Assembly: GCA_002748425.1 (NCBI GenBank)
Contig: PDSJ01000022.1
Location: 1 to 64,000, forward strand
Source: a candidate division KSB3 bacterium
GTDB lineage: Bacteria > Moduliflexota > Moduliflexia > Moduliflexales > Moduliflexaceae
DNA: 64,000 nucleotides
Direction of reading: 5' to 3'
The notes under the pieces are model-generated. The model saw nothing but the letters and a program-made list of their open reading frames with translations. It was not told the DNA's origin and did no database searches. The position numbers and the translations under genes are program-made. Positions 55,979-64,000 of the stretch are shown piece after piece; within the stretch, counting starts at the first letter, position 1, and each line of letters begins with the position of its first letter.

Positions 55979-56007
55979 TTGACTTTCTCTCAAAGCTTCT
56001 TCATACC
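55979..56007 (+). promoter_or_regulatory. Putative promoter of the bactofilin gene
   Basis: TTGACT (55979-55984), a 17-base spacer and CATACC (56002-56007), about 75 bases before the start codon. Confidence 0.45.
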
Positions 56008-56083
56008 GTTTCCCGAAAACAGGATATAAGAGACCTGAATAACTTGAACCGGGAGTATCACATCAGGGGAAGGAGAGTGTACT

Positions 56084-56524
56084 ATGGCAAATAATGAAAG
56101 AGAATTAACCGCATTTTTATCGAGCGGAACAAATTTTAAAGGAGATTTAACTTTCGATGGAACCGTGCGGATTGATGGGAGGTTCGAAGGAAACATTAAT
56201 TCGAAAGATTCACTGGTCATTGGTGAAAATGCCGCTGTTGACGCCGAAGTTCATGTCGGGAAAATTATCATTAGTGGACGGGTCAGCGGGAATATTTCAG
56301 CCATTGAGTCGGTGGAAATTAATTCAAAAGCTCAAGTGCATGGCAATATTAAACTCAGCGGCAATCAACTGGTTATTCATGAAGGCGCGGTATTTAGCGG
56401 CGGGTGTGAGATGGGCGCTTCCGACACCCTGGAAGAGCCGCCCCTCAGAGAGCTTCGGGAAGCTCCTGTTGCTGCAGGACTTAAAACACCGCCGATGCCT
56501 CCTGTTCCGGGAGAAGACATATAG
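56084..56524 (+). CDS. Bactofilin (polymer-forming cytoskeletal protein)
   Basis: 146 residues. A central right-handed beta-helix of short repeats (KGDLTFDGTVRIDGRFEGNI, SLVIGENAAVDAEVHVGKII, ISGRVSGNI) with disordered ends, the bactofilin layout. These proteins polymerise without nucleotide at the membrane and shape cells, stalks or chemoreceptor placement. The tail is Pro-rich (KTPPMPPVPG). AAGGAGAGTGTACT precedes the ATG. No peptidase partner adjoins. It has its own promoter match. Confidence 0.93.
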   Translation: MANNERELTAFLSSGTNFKGDLTFDGTVRIDGRFEGNINSKDSLVIGENAAVDAEVHVGKIIISGRVSGNISAIESVEINSKAQVHGNIKLSGNQLVIHEGAVFSGGCEMGASDTLEEPPLRELREAPVAAGLKTPPMPPVPGEDI

Positions 56525-56760
56525 CCGACCGGTTCAGCGTGTTTTACAAAAGCATATCACGTTGTATTAAGCAGTCGTCGCATCGTGATGTGCTTTTCTT
56601 GTGTGCGTGTCCCGTTGCAGCAGCGGGATGAATGGCATTTTTTCAGATTCTTTTCCTCCAGCCTTGACTTCAGCGGCATCGGCATAATTGCTCATAGAGA
56701 AGAGTCGGAGACTGCCGTGTCTCCTTAACCATTTTTCCCGAAGAAAAGGAGAATGTGTCG

Positions 56761-57246
56761 GTGCTTCAGCTTACCCGTCGAGGAAATTACGGAATTTTAG
56801 CTGTCTATTATATTGCTCAGAGACGCGATGATACATATATCTCAATCGGTGAAATTATAGAAAACAGCCATATTCCCAAGCCGTATTTGAGTAAGATTCT
56901 GCAAGAACTCTGCCGAGCTGGTATTCTCGTTTCTAGGCGAGGGCTGGGCGGAGGATTCAGCCTGGCTCGACATCCTCGCGAGATCAAGCTCAGAGAGGTC
57001 ATTGAAGTCATCGAGGGAAAAATCTTTCTTGTGAATTGTATGCAGAAAGCGGCTCCTGGCTGCCAGCAGGGCGATGCTTGTCCAATCGTGCCGATTTGGG
57101 TAACCTTGCAGAATTTTATTATGGAGATCGTCGGAAGTATCAGTTTTGAAGATATTATTGATGAAACAAGAAAACATGAGATTCTTACTTTGCTGGCGCA
57201 GTTCCAGACGATGTACCATGATAAGATCGCAGGCGGAAAAAACTAA
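56761..57246 (+). CDS. Rrf2-family transcriptional regulator
   Basis: About 161 residues. Winged-helix domain with LTRRGNYGILAVYYIA, KPYLSKILQELCRAGILVSR and the wing RGLGGGFSLAR. Three Cys (NCMQKAAPGC then GDAC) fall in the region where IscR, NsrR and relatives bind an Fe-S cluster, so it may sense iron-sulfur status, NO or redox. Two GTGs compete: AAGGAG is too close to GTG 56755, so GTG 56761 is chosen. Its target is unknown; the molybdenum-cofactor operon begins 157 bases downstream. Confidence 0.9.
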   Translation: MLQLTRRGNYGILAVYYIAQRRDDTYISIGEIIENSHIPKPYLSKILQELCRAGILVSRRGLGGGFSLARHPREIKLREVIEVIEGKIFLVNCMQKAAPGCQQGDACPIVPIWVTLQNFIMEIVGSISFEDIIDETRKHEILTLLAQFQTMYHDKIAGGKN

Positions 57247-57403
57247 TCGTCCTGATGATGGCCTTCAGCGTTTTCTTTTGTAACACGATGAGTCAGAGAG
57301 ATGAAATTGAGTGGATTCTCCTGAGCTTCTCTCGTATCCGAAGTTTTCGATCAGGCTGTTCTGACAGAAACGTTTACACATCATCATCAATGAAGAGATA
57401 TTC

Positions 57404-58504
57404 ATGAGACAGGTATTTCAGACATTATATCACACGCTGCAGCAGGGACAGCCTGCCGTGCTGGCGACAGTGATCTCACGTAAAGGCTCATTACCGATGA
57501 GTGACCGGGCAAGGATGCTCGTATTGCCGGATGGAACGATTTGTGGTACGGTCGGTGGTGGAATCATCGAGGCTGCGGTCATTGAAGAGGCTCTTGGGGT
57601 ATTGGAAACCCGTATGTCGAAAGTACGGAATTTTGACCTGACATCGGAGCAGATTGAGTCTGAAGGAATGACCTGCGGGGGACGCGCAGGAATTTTTTTA
57701 GAATATTTTTCGCCGGATAATGCCCTGGAGTTAGTTCATCAGCTTGCGCAGCGTTACAATCTTTCGGAACATGCTGTTGTGGCATCGATCCTTCCTCGGT
57801 CCCGGAAAGCGACAGGGCGTCCGGCTGAAAACCGGCGCTTCATTCTGACCAGAGACGGACGACTGATCGGAAGCTCTGGCGATGACACGCTCGATCTCAA
57901 GATTCGGGACAGTCTTCAGCTGTACTTCAAAGAGCCTGTGCTGAAAGTCGTGACAATAGAACTCGGCACAAATGAAGCCACAGCAGTGGAGAGCAGCCCG
58001 GAAAACAGCCTGGAGCTTTTTGTCGAAACCGTCGTGCCGGCCCCGACTGTCTACCTTTTTGGCGGCGGTCATGTATCACAGCATCTTGCTGAGATTTTAC
58101 CTGGTATCGGTTTTGAGTATGTGGTCTGCGACGATCGGCAGGAGTTTGTGACGAAGAATCTGTTTCCCCATGCAAAAGACCTTGTATGCTGCGATTTTGC
58201 AACTGTCCTGGGACAACTGCAATTGAGTGCTCAGAGCTCGTATCTTGTGATTGTTACAAGAGGGCATGCCTCGGATCTCGTGGTGCTGCGGCAAGCCATG
58301 CAGCGAGAGCTGAAATACGTCGGCATGATCGGAAGCAAACGAAAGGTAGCGCTCTTGCTTGAAGAACTCCGGAAAGAAGGTCTGTCCGAGGCGAAACTCA
58401 AAGAGCTGCATGCTCCGATCGGGCTGCCGATTGGGGCTGATACGCTCGAAGAGATCGCCATTAGTATCGCTGCCGAGCTTATTCAAGTCCGACGGAAGGG
58501 GTAA
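57404..58504 (+). CDS. XdhC/CoxI-family molybdoenzyme maturation factor
   Basis: 366 residues. The N-terminal XdhC/CoxI domain has VISRKGSLPMSDRARMLV, GTVGGGIIEAAVIEEAL and MTCGGRAGIFLEYF. The C-terminal XdhC Rossmann part has YLFGGGHVSQHLAEI, YLVIVTRGHASDLVVLRQ, YVGMIGSKRKV and HAPIGLPIGADTLEEIAISI. Such proteins bind molybdenum cofactor and help sulfurate and insert it into xanthine-dehydrogenase-type hydroxylases. No hydroxylase gene is in the window. It heads the moaA-moeA operon. Confidence 0.93.
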   Translation: MRQVFQTLYHTLQQGQPAVLATVISRKGSLPMSDRARMLVLPDGTICGTVGGGIIEAAVIEEALGVLETRMSKVRNFDLTSEQIESEGMTCGGRAGIFLEYFSPDNALELVHQLAQRYNLSEHAVVASILPRSRKATGRPAENRRFILTRDGRLIGSSGDDTLDLKIRDSLQLYFKEPVLKVVTIELGTNEATAVESSPENSLELFVETVVPAPTVYLFGGGHVSQHLAEILPGIGFEYVVCDDRQEFVTKNLFPHAKDLVCCDFATVLGQLQLSAQSSYLVIVTRGHASDLVVLRQAMQRELKYVGMIGSKRKVALLLEELRKEGLSEAKLKELHAPIGLPIGADTLEEIAISIAAELIQVRRKG

Positions 58505-58516
58505 TCTTCAGATCCT

Positions 58517-59506
58517 ATGTCATTACAGGATGCTTTCGGAAGGACGATCGCAAGTTTACGAGTGTCTGTGACCGACCGTTGCAATTTGTGCTGCCGGTAT
58601 TGTATGCCGGCAGAAGGCGTCCCTGTTCTGCCGCATGATGAAATCCTTCGTTACGAAGAGATCGAACGCCTGATTCGCGTGGCACTGGCCCTTGGTGTTG
58701 CCAGGGTTCGACTGACCGGAGGAGAACCCCTTGTCAGAAAAGGGCTTCTTGATTTCATTTGCCGCCTGAAAGCTCTCGAAGGATTAAAGGCGCTCACCAT
58801 GACCAGTAACGGCATTCTGCTTGAGCGCTATGCGGAAAGTCTGAAAAAATGTGGAGTGGATTCCCTGAATATCAGCCTTGATACGCTGAATGCTGAAAAG
58901 TTTCGTTTGATGACAGGCTTCAATCAGCTGGAAAGCGTCTTGCGCGGTATCGCCAAAGCCCGTGAAGCCGGATTTAGCCTGATCAAAATCAATGTGGTGT
59001 CGCTTCGAGCTTTCAACGACGACGAGCTGTTCGATTTCATCGAATTCGCTGATCACGGCGATTTTATACTCCGTTTTATTGAATATATGCCGTTTCCCGG
59101 GAATGATTGGCATCAGAAAGGCTTTCTGTCGTCAAAGGAACTGCGGGCTAAAATCGAACAACGCTACACGCTTCAGCCTTACGATGGGGATCCGTCTGCA
59201 GCGGCGAAATTGTATGAGATTCAGGGGCTTCGAGGGAAGATCGGCTTTATCTCTGCAGTCTCGGAAAGCTTCTGCGATCGCTGTAATCGTTTGCGTCTTA
59301 CTTCTGATGGTTTTCTCAAACCCTGTTTGCATGGTCCTCTTGAAATTGATCTGAAAAGCCCACTGCGGCGCGGAGCGCAGGACTCCGAGCTTATGGCGCT
59401 GTTTCATGAGGCGATCGAGAGGAAACCTGCCTCGCATCACGACTTGTTCACACATGCCTGCCGGCCTCTCGGCATTGACCGTGAGATGGTGCGAATCGGC
59501 GGATAA
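58517..59506 (+). CDS. moaA: GTP 3',8-cyclase MoaA
   Basis: 329 residues. A radical-SAM enzyme making 3',8-cyclo-GTP in the first step of molybdopterin synthesis. The N-terminal cluster motif is VTDRCNLCCRYCMPAEGV (CxxxCxxC) and the second, GTP-binding cluster is SFCDRCNRLRL with KPCLHG further on. GGEPLVRKGLLDF is the SAM-binding region. The protein ends in GG, as MoaA requires. It starts 12 bases after xdhC. moaC, moaD and moaE are not in this window. Confidence 0.97.
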   Translation: MSLQDAFGRTIASLRVSVTDRCNLCCRYCMPAEGVPVLPHDEILRYEEIERLIRVALALGVARVRLTGGEPLVRKGLLDFICRLKALEGLKALTMTSNGILLERYAESLKKCGVDSLNISLDTLNAEKFRLMTGFNQLESVLRGIAKAREAGFSLIKINVVSLRAFNDDELFDFIEFADHGDFILRFIEYMPFPGNDWHQKGFLSSKELRAKIEQRYTLQPYDGDPSAAAKLYEIQGLRGKIGFISAVSESFCDRCNRLRLTSDGFLKPCLHGPLEIDLKSPLRRGAQDSELMALFHEAIERKPASHHDLFTHACRPLGIDREMVRIGG

Positions 59507-59533
59507 CAGGGCTAGGCTGGAAAGGGATATGTT

Positions 59534-60778
59534 ATGTTGAATGTGAAGAGCGTGGAGGACGTCTTCAGGATTCTCACACAAGAATTCTCTGAATATTCCC
59601 TGGAAACGGAAACCGTCCCTCTGCTTGAAGCGGCAGGGAGAGTCCTGGCTCGGGAAATCGTTGCAGAGGAACATATCCCTGCCTTTGATCGATCGACTGT
59701 AGACGGTTATGCGGTCATTTCCAGGGATACGTCTGCTGCCTGTGAAGCCAACCCCGCCCAATTACTGAAAGGACCGCCTGTTGAGATGGGGTCGCGTCCA
59801 GCCATGAACCTGACGCCGGGTATGGCATGTTATATCCCCACCGGAGGACAATTGCCGCCTGGCGCTGATGGCGTGGTCATGGTTGAGCAGAGTGATGATT
59901 ATGGCGATGAGTATATCTATCTGAGGGCCGCAGCGGCTCCGGGGGCTCATATTATCTTTGCCGGCGATGATATGAAAAAGGGAGAACTCCTGTTTCGCTG
60001 CGGTAAACAAATCCGTCCTGCAGACCTTGGAGTATTGGCTGCCCTTGGCGTGGATCGTGTGCCCGTAAAAAGGACATTGAAGGCCGGCATTGTCGTTACT
60101 GGTGACGAGATTGTCCCGATCGATCAGCTCCCCACAGGTTCACAGGTACGTGATATCAACAGTTATGTGCTCTATGGACTCCTTAAAGCTTATCATGTGG
60201 AAGCAGTGATGTATGGTATTATCGGGGATAGCTGTGAGGCGATCGAAACAATTGCCCGGAAGGCCCTGAAAGAAAACGATCTGCTGCTGATCTCAGGAGG
60301 AAGCTCAGCAGGTGAGAAGGATGAAACCGCGAAGGTGATCGACCGCCTTGGAAAACCTGGAGTACTGGTACATGGCATCGCGGTCAAACCCGGAAAACCG
60401 ACTATCATCGGCAGATGCGGGGCGAAAGCTGTGCTTGGCCTGCCGGGGCATCCAGCTTCGGCGTTGACGATTGCGACGATCTTTGTGACAGCTCTGCTGG
60501 AGGCTATGATGGGCAGAGAACGGACCCGAAATCTCCGACTCAGAGCGAGGATTCGTGAAAATTATCCTTCGAACAGCGGACGGGAAGAATACGTGCCTGC
60601 TGCGCTCTGCCGGGACAAGCACGAAGTGTGGGCTGACGTGCTCCCGGGGACATCCGGGCAGATCGGGTTCATGTCTCGAGCTGACGGCTATATCCATATT
60701 CGCAGAGAGCAGGAGGGGCTGATGCAGGGAGATTGTGCAGAAGTTCTCCTGGCCCCGGGAGCTGGGTATGACGTTTAA
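59534..60778 (+). CDS. moeA: Molybdopterin molybdenumtransferase MoeA (copy 1)
   Basis: 414 residues. MoeA inserts molybdate (or tungstate) into adenylated molybdopterin. Domain order is normal: MoeA N and linker (REIVAEEHIPAFDRSTVDGY), the MoCF domain (VTGDEIVPIDQ, ISGGSSAGEKD, KPGKPTIIG, GLPGHPASAL) and C-terminal domain IV. The usual S/T-MDGY is STVDGY here. AAAGGGATATGTT precedes ATG 59534. Its last 11 bases overlap the next gene. Confidence 0.93.
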   Translation: MLNVKSVEDVFRILTQEFSEYSLETETVPLLEAAGRVLAREIVAEEHIPAFDRSTVDGYAVISRDTSAACEANPAQLLKGPPVEMGSRPAMNLTPGMACYIPTGGQLPPGADGVVMVEQSDDYGDEYIYLRAAAAPGAHIIFAGDDMKKGELLFRCGKQIRPADLGVLAALGVDRVPVKRTLKAGIVVTGDEIVPIDQLPTGSQVRDINSYVLYGLLKAYHVEAVMYGIIGDSCEAIETIARKALKENDLLLISGGSSAGEKDETAKVIDRLGKPGVLVHGIAVKPGKPTIIGRCGAKAVLGLPGHPASALTIATIFVTALLEAMMGRERTRNLRLRARIRENYPSNSGREEYVPAALCRDKHEVWADVLPGTSGQIGFMSRADGYIHIRREQEGLMQGDCAEVLLAPGAGYDV

Positions 60779-62687
60779 CTATCTTGAGAATCGGGACCTG
60801 GATCAAGCGCTTTTTGACTACCTGTCTCTGCTGGCAAAGAGCGTGAAATGCGAGAAAGAAAAAATTCCTGTAACGGAAAGCCTTGCCAGAGTGACGTCGG
60901 ATGCGGTATATGCAGCGCTGTCTTGCCCCCATTACCTGGCATCAGCCATGGACGGAATTGCGGTGCGGGTCGAGGATACCTTTGGTGCTTCTGCAAGACG
61001 CCCTGTACTGTTGACGGAGGGTGAGGATTTCCTGCCGATAGATACCGGCGATCCGATCCCGGAGGGCTATGACGGGGTCATTATGATAGAAGATGTCATT
61101 CCCCAGGAGAATGGCAGGGTCAAAATTATCGTTCCGGCCCGTCCCTTTCAGCATATCCGTCAAATCGGCGAGGATATGTGTCAGAGAGAGATGATCGTGC
61201 CGTCTGGCATGCTCATCAGACCCCAGGAAATCGGCGCTCTGCTGGCCAGTGGTATCATATCGGTATCTGTGTGGAAGAAACCGCTGGTCGGAATCATCCC
61301 CACGGGCGACGAGATCGTCGAGCCTGCTGCTGCCCCTGAAAAAGGGCAGATCCTCGAATGCAATTCAGCGGTTTTTTCCGCGATGATTGCGCTCTGGGGA
61401 GGTCGGAGCAAGATTTATGAGATCATAGCTGACGATTGTGAGGTCATGAAACGCGGTATGTTACAGGCAAGCCGCGACTGTGATATGGTGCTGGTTATTG
61501 CGGGATCCTCGGCAGGGCGGGACGATTATACTAACACCGTTATTGCTGAATGCGGGACCGTATGCTGCCACGGACTGGCGATCAAGCCCGGGAAGCCGGC
61601 GATATTGGGAATCGTCGAAGCGAAGCCCGTAATCGGGATCCCAGGTTATCCCGTTTCAGGCATCATTGTCATGGAGAACGTTGTCAAAGAAGTCTTCTCT
61701 TTGTACACAGGCATTTCGCCGTCTTCTCCTCAGAAAGTCAGTGCTTTTCTGGCGCGTACACTGCTTTCGTCCTTGAAATATCGGGAATTTAAACAAGTCA
61801 GACTAGGGAGGATCGGAAAGAGATTGACGGCCCTGCCGATCAGTTCCGGGGCCGGAGTTCTCAGCTCCTCTGTCAAGGCTGACGGCATGCTGACGATCCC
61901 GCAAAATTGCGAGGGATACGAACGGGGCAGCACGGTTGAGATCGAACTGCTTCGGTCTGCTGAAGAGATCGAAAGAAACATTGTGCTTACAGGCAGTCAC
62001 GACCCTCTTGTTGACGAGCTTAACGATCTGATCCGTCGCAAGGGGCCGGGTCATTCGCTGGCTTCGACCCATGTTGGCAGTTTGAATGGTATCATGGCCC
62101 TGAAAGCCGGAGAGACTCATGTTGCGGGAATTCATTTGCTGGATGAGAAAGATGGCGCTTATAATATTTCTTTTCTCAAAAAATATCTCGATCTTTCCAG
62201 GATTGTGCTGATCAAAGGAGTGACACGGCGGCAAGGGCTGCTGATTGCTCCTGAGAATCCTCTGAAGATTAAGGGAGTTGCCGATCTCGCCGCTTCGGGT
62301 GTGCGCTATGTCAACCGGCAGAAGGGTTCTGGAACCCGATTGCTTTTTGACTACCTTGTAAAACAGGAAGGCGTGTCTCCCCGCGACATTTACGGCTATG
62401 CTAGAGAAGAATTCACCCATATCTCTGTCGCCGCCCAGATTGCTGAACAGACTGCAGATGCCGGCCTGGCGATTTATGGCGTGGCACGCATTTACGGATT
62501 GCATTTTATTCCAGTGTGGGAAGAAGAATATGATTTTGTCCTCAGCAAAGAGTTTTATGAGTCTTTCGCAGGTCGGCTTTTCCTTTCCGTGCTGAAATCC
62601 GAGGCATTGAAAGAACGGCTTGCCCGGCTGGGAGGTTATGGAACAGGCCGGATCGGTGAAGTTGAACCCTTTGAAAATAGCAGGTGA
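60768..62687 (+). CDS. MoeA fused to a PBP-like substrate-binding domain (copy 2)
   Basis: 639 residues. Residues 1-400 are MoeA (SAMDGIAVRVED, PTGDEIVEP, GSSAGRDDYTNTV, KPGKPAILGIVEAKP). About 405-639 are a domain like ModA-type periplasmic binding proteins (HVGSLNGIMALKAGETHVAG, RQKGSGTRLLFDYLVKQEG, ADAGLAIYGVARIYGLHF) without a signal peptide, so cytoplasmic. This fusion is known in anaerobes and archaea and may sense or deliver molybdate or tungstate. It starts inside the end of the preceding gene (ATGACGTTTAA overlap), so translation is coupled. Confidence 0.92.
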   Translation: MTFNYLENRDLDQALFDYLSLLAKSVKCEKEKIPVTESLARVTSDAVYAALSCPHYLASAMDGIAVRVEDTFGASARRPVLLTEGEDFLPIDTGDPIPEGYDGVIMIEDVIPQENGRVKIIVPARPFQHIRQIGEDMCQREMIVPSGMLIRPQEIGALLASGIISVSVWKKPLVGIIPTGDEIVEPAAAPEKGQILECNSAVFSAMIALWGGRSKIYEIIADDCEVMKRGMLQASRDCDMVLVIAGSSAGRDDYTNTVIAECGTVCCHGLAIKPGKPAILGIVEAKPVIGIPGYPVSGIIVMENVVKEVFSLYTGISPSSPQKVSAFLARTLLSSLKYREFKQVRLGRIGKRLTALPISSGAGVLSSSVKADGMLTIPQNCEGYERGSTVEIELLRSAEEIERNIVLTGSHDPLVDELNDLIRRKGPGHSLASTHVGSLNGIMALKAGETHVAGIHLLDEKDGAYNISFLKKYLDLSRIVLIKGVTRRQGLLIAPENPLKIKGVADLAASGVRYVNRQKGSGTRLLFDYLVKQEGVSPRDIYGYAREEFTHISVAAQIAEQTADAGLAIYGVARIYGLHFIPVWEEEYDFVLSKEFYESFAGRLFLSVLKSEALKERLARLGGYGTGRIGEVEPFENSR

Positions 62688-62691
62688 TGCG

Positions 62692-63933
62692 ATGATTTCA
62701 GTACAAGACGTCCGTGACACAATCCTCGGCTGCATACCCCTGCCGAGCATGGAACGAGTCGAGCTGTTTTCGTCTCTTGGGCGGATTCTTGCGGAGGATC
62801 TTGTTTCCCCTTATGATGTCCCCCCGTATGACAATTCTGCCATGGATGGATATGCGTTGCGTTCATCCGATTTGCAAGGGACTCTGCCGGATAATCCGGC
62901 AGTGCTGGAAGTGATCGAAGACCTCCCGGCCGGTTATGTCAGCCGCCATACTGTTGAATCGGGCCAGGCAATTCGAATTATGACCGGAGCCCCGATTCCT
63001 GCCGGCTGCGATGCGGTCGTGCGGGTCGAAGATACCATGCGTGGTGAAGGCAGGCAGGTGCTGGTGCTGAAAGAAGTTCCCCCGCAATCTTATGTGCGGC
63101 CGTCAGGGGAAGACGTGAAACAAGGAGACGTAATCCTCAGAAAAGGACAGATGCTGCGTCCGGCCGAAATCGGCTTGCTTTCATCAGTGGGACGCTCGAT
63201 GGTCCAGGTCTTCCAGCAGGTTCGAGTGGCCATCTTCTCGACAGGTGATGAACTTGCTGAGATCGATGAGCCTGTAAAAGCGGGACGGATTTTCAATGCA
63301 AACGATTATTCTCTTGCGGCACTGACACTGGAAAGCGGGGCGGTCCCTGTCCGGCTTGGCATTGCACGAGATCGTCGTGAAGACCTGGAAAGGAAAATCG
63401 TGCAGGGGCTGCGTGCCGATGTGCTGATCTCCTCCGGAGGCGTATCAGTCGGTGATTACGATCTTACCGGGGACATGCTCCGAAAACGTGATGCGGCATT
63501 GCAGAGTTGGAAGGTCTGTATGAAACCTGGAAAGCCCTTGGTGTTTGGAAATATCGACGGGATTCCAATTTTTGCTTTGCCTGGGAATCCGGTTTCGGCG
63601 ATGGTCTCTTTTGAAGTGTTTGTCAGGCCCGCCTTGTTGAAAATGATGGGACATCACCGGATTTATCGCGCAATCGTCCACGCAGCCCTGAAAGAGGATC
63701 TCCTGAAAGAGGATGAGCGCAAGCATTTTGTGCGCGTCGCACTGCGCAAAGAAGACGACCGTGTCACAGCCTCAATCACAGGGAGGCAGGGTTCTAACAT
63801 CTTGCGCTCTCTGTCGAAAGCAAACGGCTTGGCCGTCATTGATGAAGAGCGCATGATCGTGAAAGCCGGTGAGACAGTGCCCGTGATGCTGCTGGATGAC
63901 AGTCTGATCACGAGTGAGGAGCGAGCATTTTAG
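62692..63933 (+). CDS. moeA: Molybdopterin molybdenumtransferase MoeA (copy 3)
   Basis: 413 residues. Features: PPYDNSAMDGYALRSSDL, TGAPIPAGCDAVVRVEDT, FSTGDELAEIDEPVKAGRIF, ISSGGVSVGDYDLTGDML, MKPGKPLVFG, ALPGNPVSAMVSFEVFVRP and domain IV. It keeps the canonical MDGY motif, so of the three it is the most typical MoeA. It starts four bases after the fused copy (AGGTGA upstream). The frame is open to 62620, but that would overlap the previous gene. Only 67 bases remain after its stop. Confidence 0.95.
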   Translation: MISVQDVRDTILGCIPLPSMERVELFSSLGRILAEDLVSPYDVPPYDNSAMDGYALRSSDLQGTLPDNPAVLEVIEDLPAGYVSRHTVESGQAIRIMTGAPIPAGCDAVVRVEDTMRGEGRQVLVLKEVPPQSYVRPSGEDVKQGDVILRKGQMLRPAEIGLLSSVGRSMVQVFQQVRVAIFSTGDELAEIDEPVKAGRIFNANDYSLAALTLESGAVPVRLGIARDRREDLERKIVQGLRADVLISSGGVSVGDYDLTGDMLRKRDAALQSWKVCMKPGKPLVFGNIDGIPIFALPGNPVSAMVSFEVFVRPALLKMMGHHRIYRAIVHAALKEDLLKEDERKHFVRVALRKEDDRVTASITGRQGSNILRSLSKANGLAVIDEERMIVKAGETVPVMLLDDSLITSEERAF

Positions 63934-64000
63934 AACAGGCTGGGGTCTCCTGTCTGTCTGCATGCGCAGATGAAAAGCCGGGCTTATTCCAGCAGTTCGC

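Noticed and set aside
63984..64000. Possible C-terminal codons (ELLE, stop) of a minus-strand gene entering from the right edge
   Set aside because: Only four codons and a stop are visible, too little to support a gene.

Overview
The window looks like a chromosomal segment of a Gram-negative, probably uncultured bacterium. It is gene-dense, roughly half G+C, with strong Shine-Dalgarno sites, lipobox-bearing lipoproteins, a bactofilin, many two-component proteins and several STAND-type ATPases. This mix recalls large-genome, multicellular or filamentous lineages such as candidate phylum KSB3/Modulibacteria, but no rRNA gene is present and the assignment is a guess.

Layout. 1-12.8 kb is central metabolism, mostly on the minus strand: a thioredoxin-reductase-like 5' piece, a SpoU RNA methyltransferase, transketolase, a Nudix hydrolase, an Ldh-family dehydrogenase, a DUF2959 lipoprotein, dephospho-CoA kinase, a 3-hydroxyisobutyrate-dehydrogenase-like enzyme, enolase, then galT-galE on the plus strand and a YidB-like protein. 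13.3-19.9 kb holds a fused formiminotransferase-cyclodeaminase, a zinc-type ArsR/SmtB repressor with a 50-bp operator palindrome and its metal permease, a complete polar amino-acid ABC transporter and a stand-alone NFACT-R protein. 20-22.6 kb is a translationally coupled SGNH hydrolase and PLP decarboxylase pair.

22.8-32 kb is the most unusual block: a pseudo-receiver/DUF4388/roadblock-like protein whose phospho-acceptor Asp is Lys, a small roadblock protein, two paralogous TPR-coiled-coil proteins ending in the same C-terminal peptide signature, a membrane-anchored coiled-coil protein and a PAS histidine kinase. It is the best candidate here for an undescribed (cytoskeletal or polarity-like) system. 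32.2-41.9 kb carries two STAND ATPases, a glycosyltransferase, a NYN-LOTUS-S1 RNA-binding protein, a large hybrid kinase and a lipoprotein.

42-47 kb is an island: integron-like attC structure(s), small A+T-rich cassettes (restriction-like HSDR_N protein, orphan antitoxin, secreted orphan, UPF0175/DUF3368 toxin-antitoxin with a broken toxin), one complete IS481-like element and two relics. A third STAND ATPase, fused to TPRs and a formylglycine-generating-enzyme-fold domain, follows at 47.2 kb; it shares an 18-bp promoter motif with its homologue at 34.9 kb.

50-56 kb is the conserved rpmH-rnpA-yidD-yidC-jag-mnmE-rsmG run (without dnaA next to it), then a bactofilin and an Rrf2 regulator. 57.4-63.9 kb is a molybdenum-cofactor operon: xdhC, moaA and three successive moeA-type genes, the middle one fused to a periplasmic-binding-protein-like domain.
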